A DNA stretch of 64,000 nt from AP-15 sp963747735. GTDB lineage: Bacteria > Pseudomonadota > Alphaproteobacteria > ATCC43930 > CGMCC-115725. The translations under genes and the position numbers were made by a program. Positions 63,195-64,000 of this stretch are shown piece by piece. The stretch is taken from the NCBI GenBank assembly GCA_963747735.1, contig CAVVGE010000004.1, forward strand, positions 186,001 to 250,000, in the 5' to 3' direction. The notes under the pieces are model-generated. The model saw only the letters and a program-made list of their open reading frames with translations. It did not search any database and was not told the origin of the DNA. Numbering within the stretch: the first letter of the stretch is position 1; the number at the start of each line of letters is the position of its first letter.

Positions 63195-64000
63195 CCGAGG
63201 CGGCGCGGGAGCATCCGATGGCGGAAAACGAGCGCCCGGCGAGCGCGGCGGAGGATCCGCTGCGGGCGGCGCGGCTCGCCAAGCTCGACGGGCTGACCGC
63301 GCTGGGCATCGACCCCTACCCCTATGGGTTCGAGCGCAGCGACGAGGCGGCGGCGCTCGAAGAGCGCTATGCCGAGCTGGCCCCGGGGGTTGCGACCGAA
63401 GATCGCGTCTGGGTCGCCGGCCGCATCCGCGCGATGCGCAACAGCGGAATGTTTATCGACCTGCACGACAGCTCGGGGAAGATCCAGATCTTTTGCCACC
63501 GTGATTTTCTCGATCCGGCCGCGCTTGCGGTGGTGCGGCTCCTCGATATCGGCGATGTGATCGGGGTCGAGGGGCTGGTCCGCCGCACCCCGCGCGGCGA
63601 GCTGACGGTCAACGCCGGGGCGGTCACTGTGCTGGCCAAGAGCCTGCGCCCGCTGCCGGAAAAATATCACGGCCTCGCCGATGTCGAGCTGCGCTATCGC
63701 CAGCGCTATCTCGACCTGATCATGAACCCGGCGAGCCGCGAAACGCTGCGCCGCCGCAGCCGGATCGTTGCGACCTTGCGCCGCCATCTCGTCGAGCGCG
63801 GCTATCTCGAGGTCGAGACGCCGATGCTGCACTCGATCCCGGGCGGCGCCTCGGCCAAGCCCTTTATCACCCACCACAACACGCTCGATCTCGACCTCTA
63901 TCTGCGGATCGCCCCCGAGCTGCATCTGAAGCGGCTGATTGTCGGCGGGCTCGCCGACAAATTGTTCGAGATCAACCGCTGCTTTCGCAACGAGGGCATC
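63191..64000 (+). CDS. lysS: Lysyl-tRNA synthetase class II, 5' part
   Basis: Class II LysRS charges tRNA-Lys. The gene starts at 63191 and runs off the window end, giving the first 270 residues. The N-terminal OB-fold anticodon domain is seen in VWVAGRIRAMRNSGMFIDLHDSSGKIQIF and GDVIGVEGL; the catalytic domain begins with YRQRYLDLIMNPASRETL, RRHLVERGYLEVETPML (motif 1) and reaches motif 2 (FEINRCFRNEGI). The first 35 residues are a variable extension. It is translationally coupled to the ABC transporter, an unusual partner. Confidence 0.95.
   Translation, partial: MTEAAREHPMAENERPASAAEDPLRAARLAKLDGLTALGIDPYPYGFERSDEAAALEERYAELAPGVATEDRVWVAGRIRAMRNSGMFIDLHDSSGKIQIFCHRDFLDPAALAVVRLLDIGDVIGVEGLVRRTPRGELTVNAGAVTVLAKSLRPLPEKYHGLADVELRYRQRYLDLIMNPASRETLRRRSRIVATLRRHLVERGYLEVETPMLHSIPGGASAKPFITHHNTLDLDLYLRIAPELHLKRLIVGGLADKLFEINRCFRNEGI

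Noticed and set aside
1..64000. tRNA or rRNA genes in the intergenic gaps
   Set aside because: No cloverleaf with a GTTC-type T arm or rRNA-like sequence was found by reading the gaps; this is not as sensitive as a covariance search.

Overview
The window is strongly GC-rich, densely packed chromosomal DNA. It most likely comes from an alphaproteobacterium, probably on the Rhodospirillales/Acetobacteraceae side. Supporting signs are an alphaproteobacterial-type S4 protein, an MmcB-family protein, a fused transaldolase/glucose-6-phosphate isomerase inside a pentose-phosphate cluster (a layout known from acetic acid bacteria), a possible EcfG-type stress promoter and many short palindromic intergenic repeats. 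Taxonomy is inferred from recalled families, not from a search. No rRNA, tRNA, prophage or CRISPR array was seen.

Layout. 1-7.5 kb: the phosphate regulon (phoR 3' end, then pstSCAB-phoU-phoB behind a three-unit PHO box), interrupted by an opposite-strand pair: a single-domain ModE-type regulator and a TauE/SafE permease, with two ModE-box-like palindromes between them. 7.6-18.5 kb: hemerythrin, DUF2252, a CoA-transferase/CitE-like pair, a cupin-like protein, a decayed phospholipase D, a Rieske oxygenase, a GST, an SPFH protein and a DedA protein. 18.6-20.6 kb: rpsD with a clear terminator, and a CNNM/CorC-type protein. 20.6-26.9 kb: a decayed island with two tandem dead TRAP binding-protein genes, a dead sensor kinase and an intact REP-associated transposase among short repeats. 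A 52-bp copy of the end of the CNNM/CorC gene lies at the far edge of this island. 27-38.7 kb: an RskA-like protein, then tkt, tal-pgi, gnd, zwf, rpe, pgl, rpiA and a Cof-type phosphatase, which together form a nearly complete oxidative and non-oxidative pentose phosphate pathway. 39-47 kb: a repeat-rich gap, ilvD-type dehydratase, acyl-CoA dehydrogenase, and a large cyclase-ATPase-LuxR regulator. 47-54.5 kb: a metallophosphoesterase/cupredoxin/mini-protein operon, formamidase, ada plus a 2OG oxygenase, a ParE/RelE-type toxin-antitoxin pair, a DUF433 antitoxin with a truncated partner, and an RTX remnant. 54.5-64 kb: CMD-family protein, ketopantoate reductase, lutABC, Smr protein, hldE, mmcB, an SbmA/BacA-type ABC transporter and the 5' part of lysS.

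Two window-wide patterns stand out. First, many genes that otherwise look functional carry single-base frameshifts (DedA, tal-pgi, cyclase, formamidase, 2OG oxygenase). This could be sequencing or assembly error or real decay, and the sequence alone cannot decide. Second, 10-18 bp tandem duplications sit repeatedly at gene junctions, several of them starting at or spanning a stop codon.
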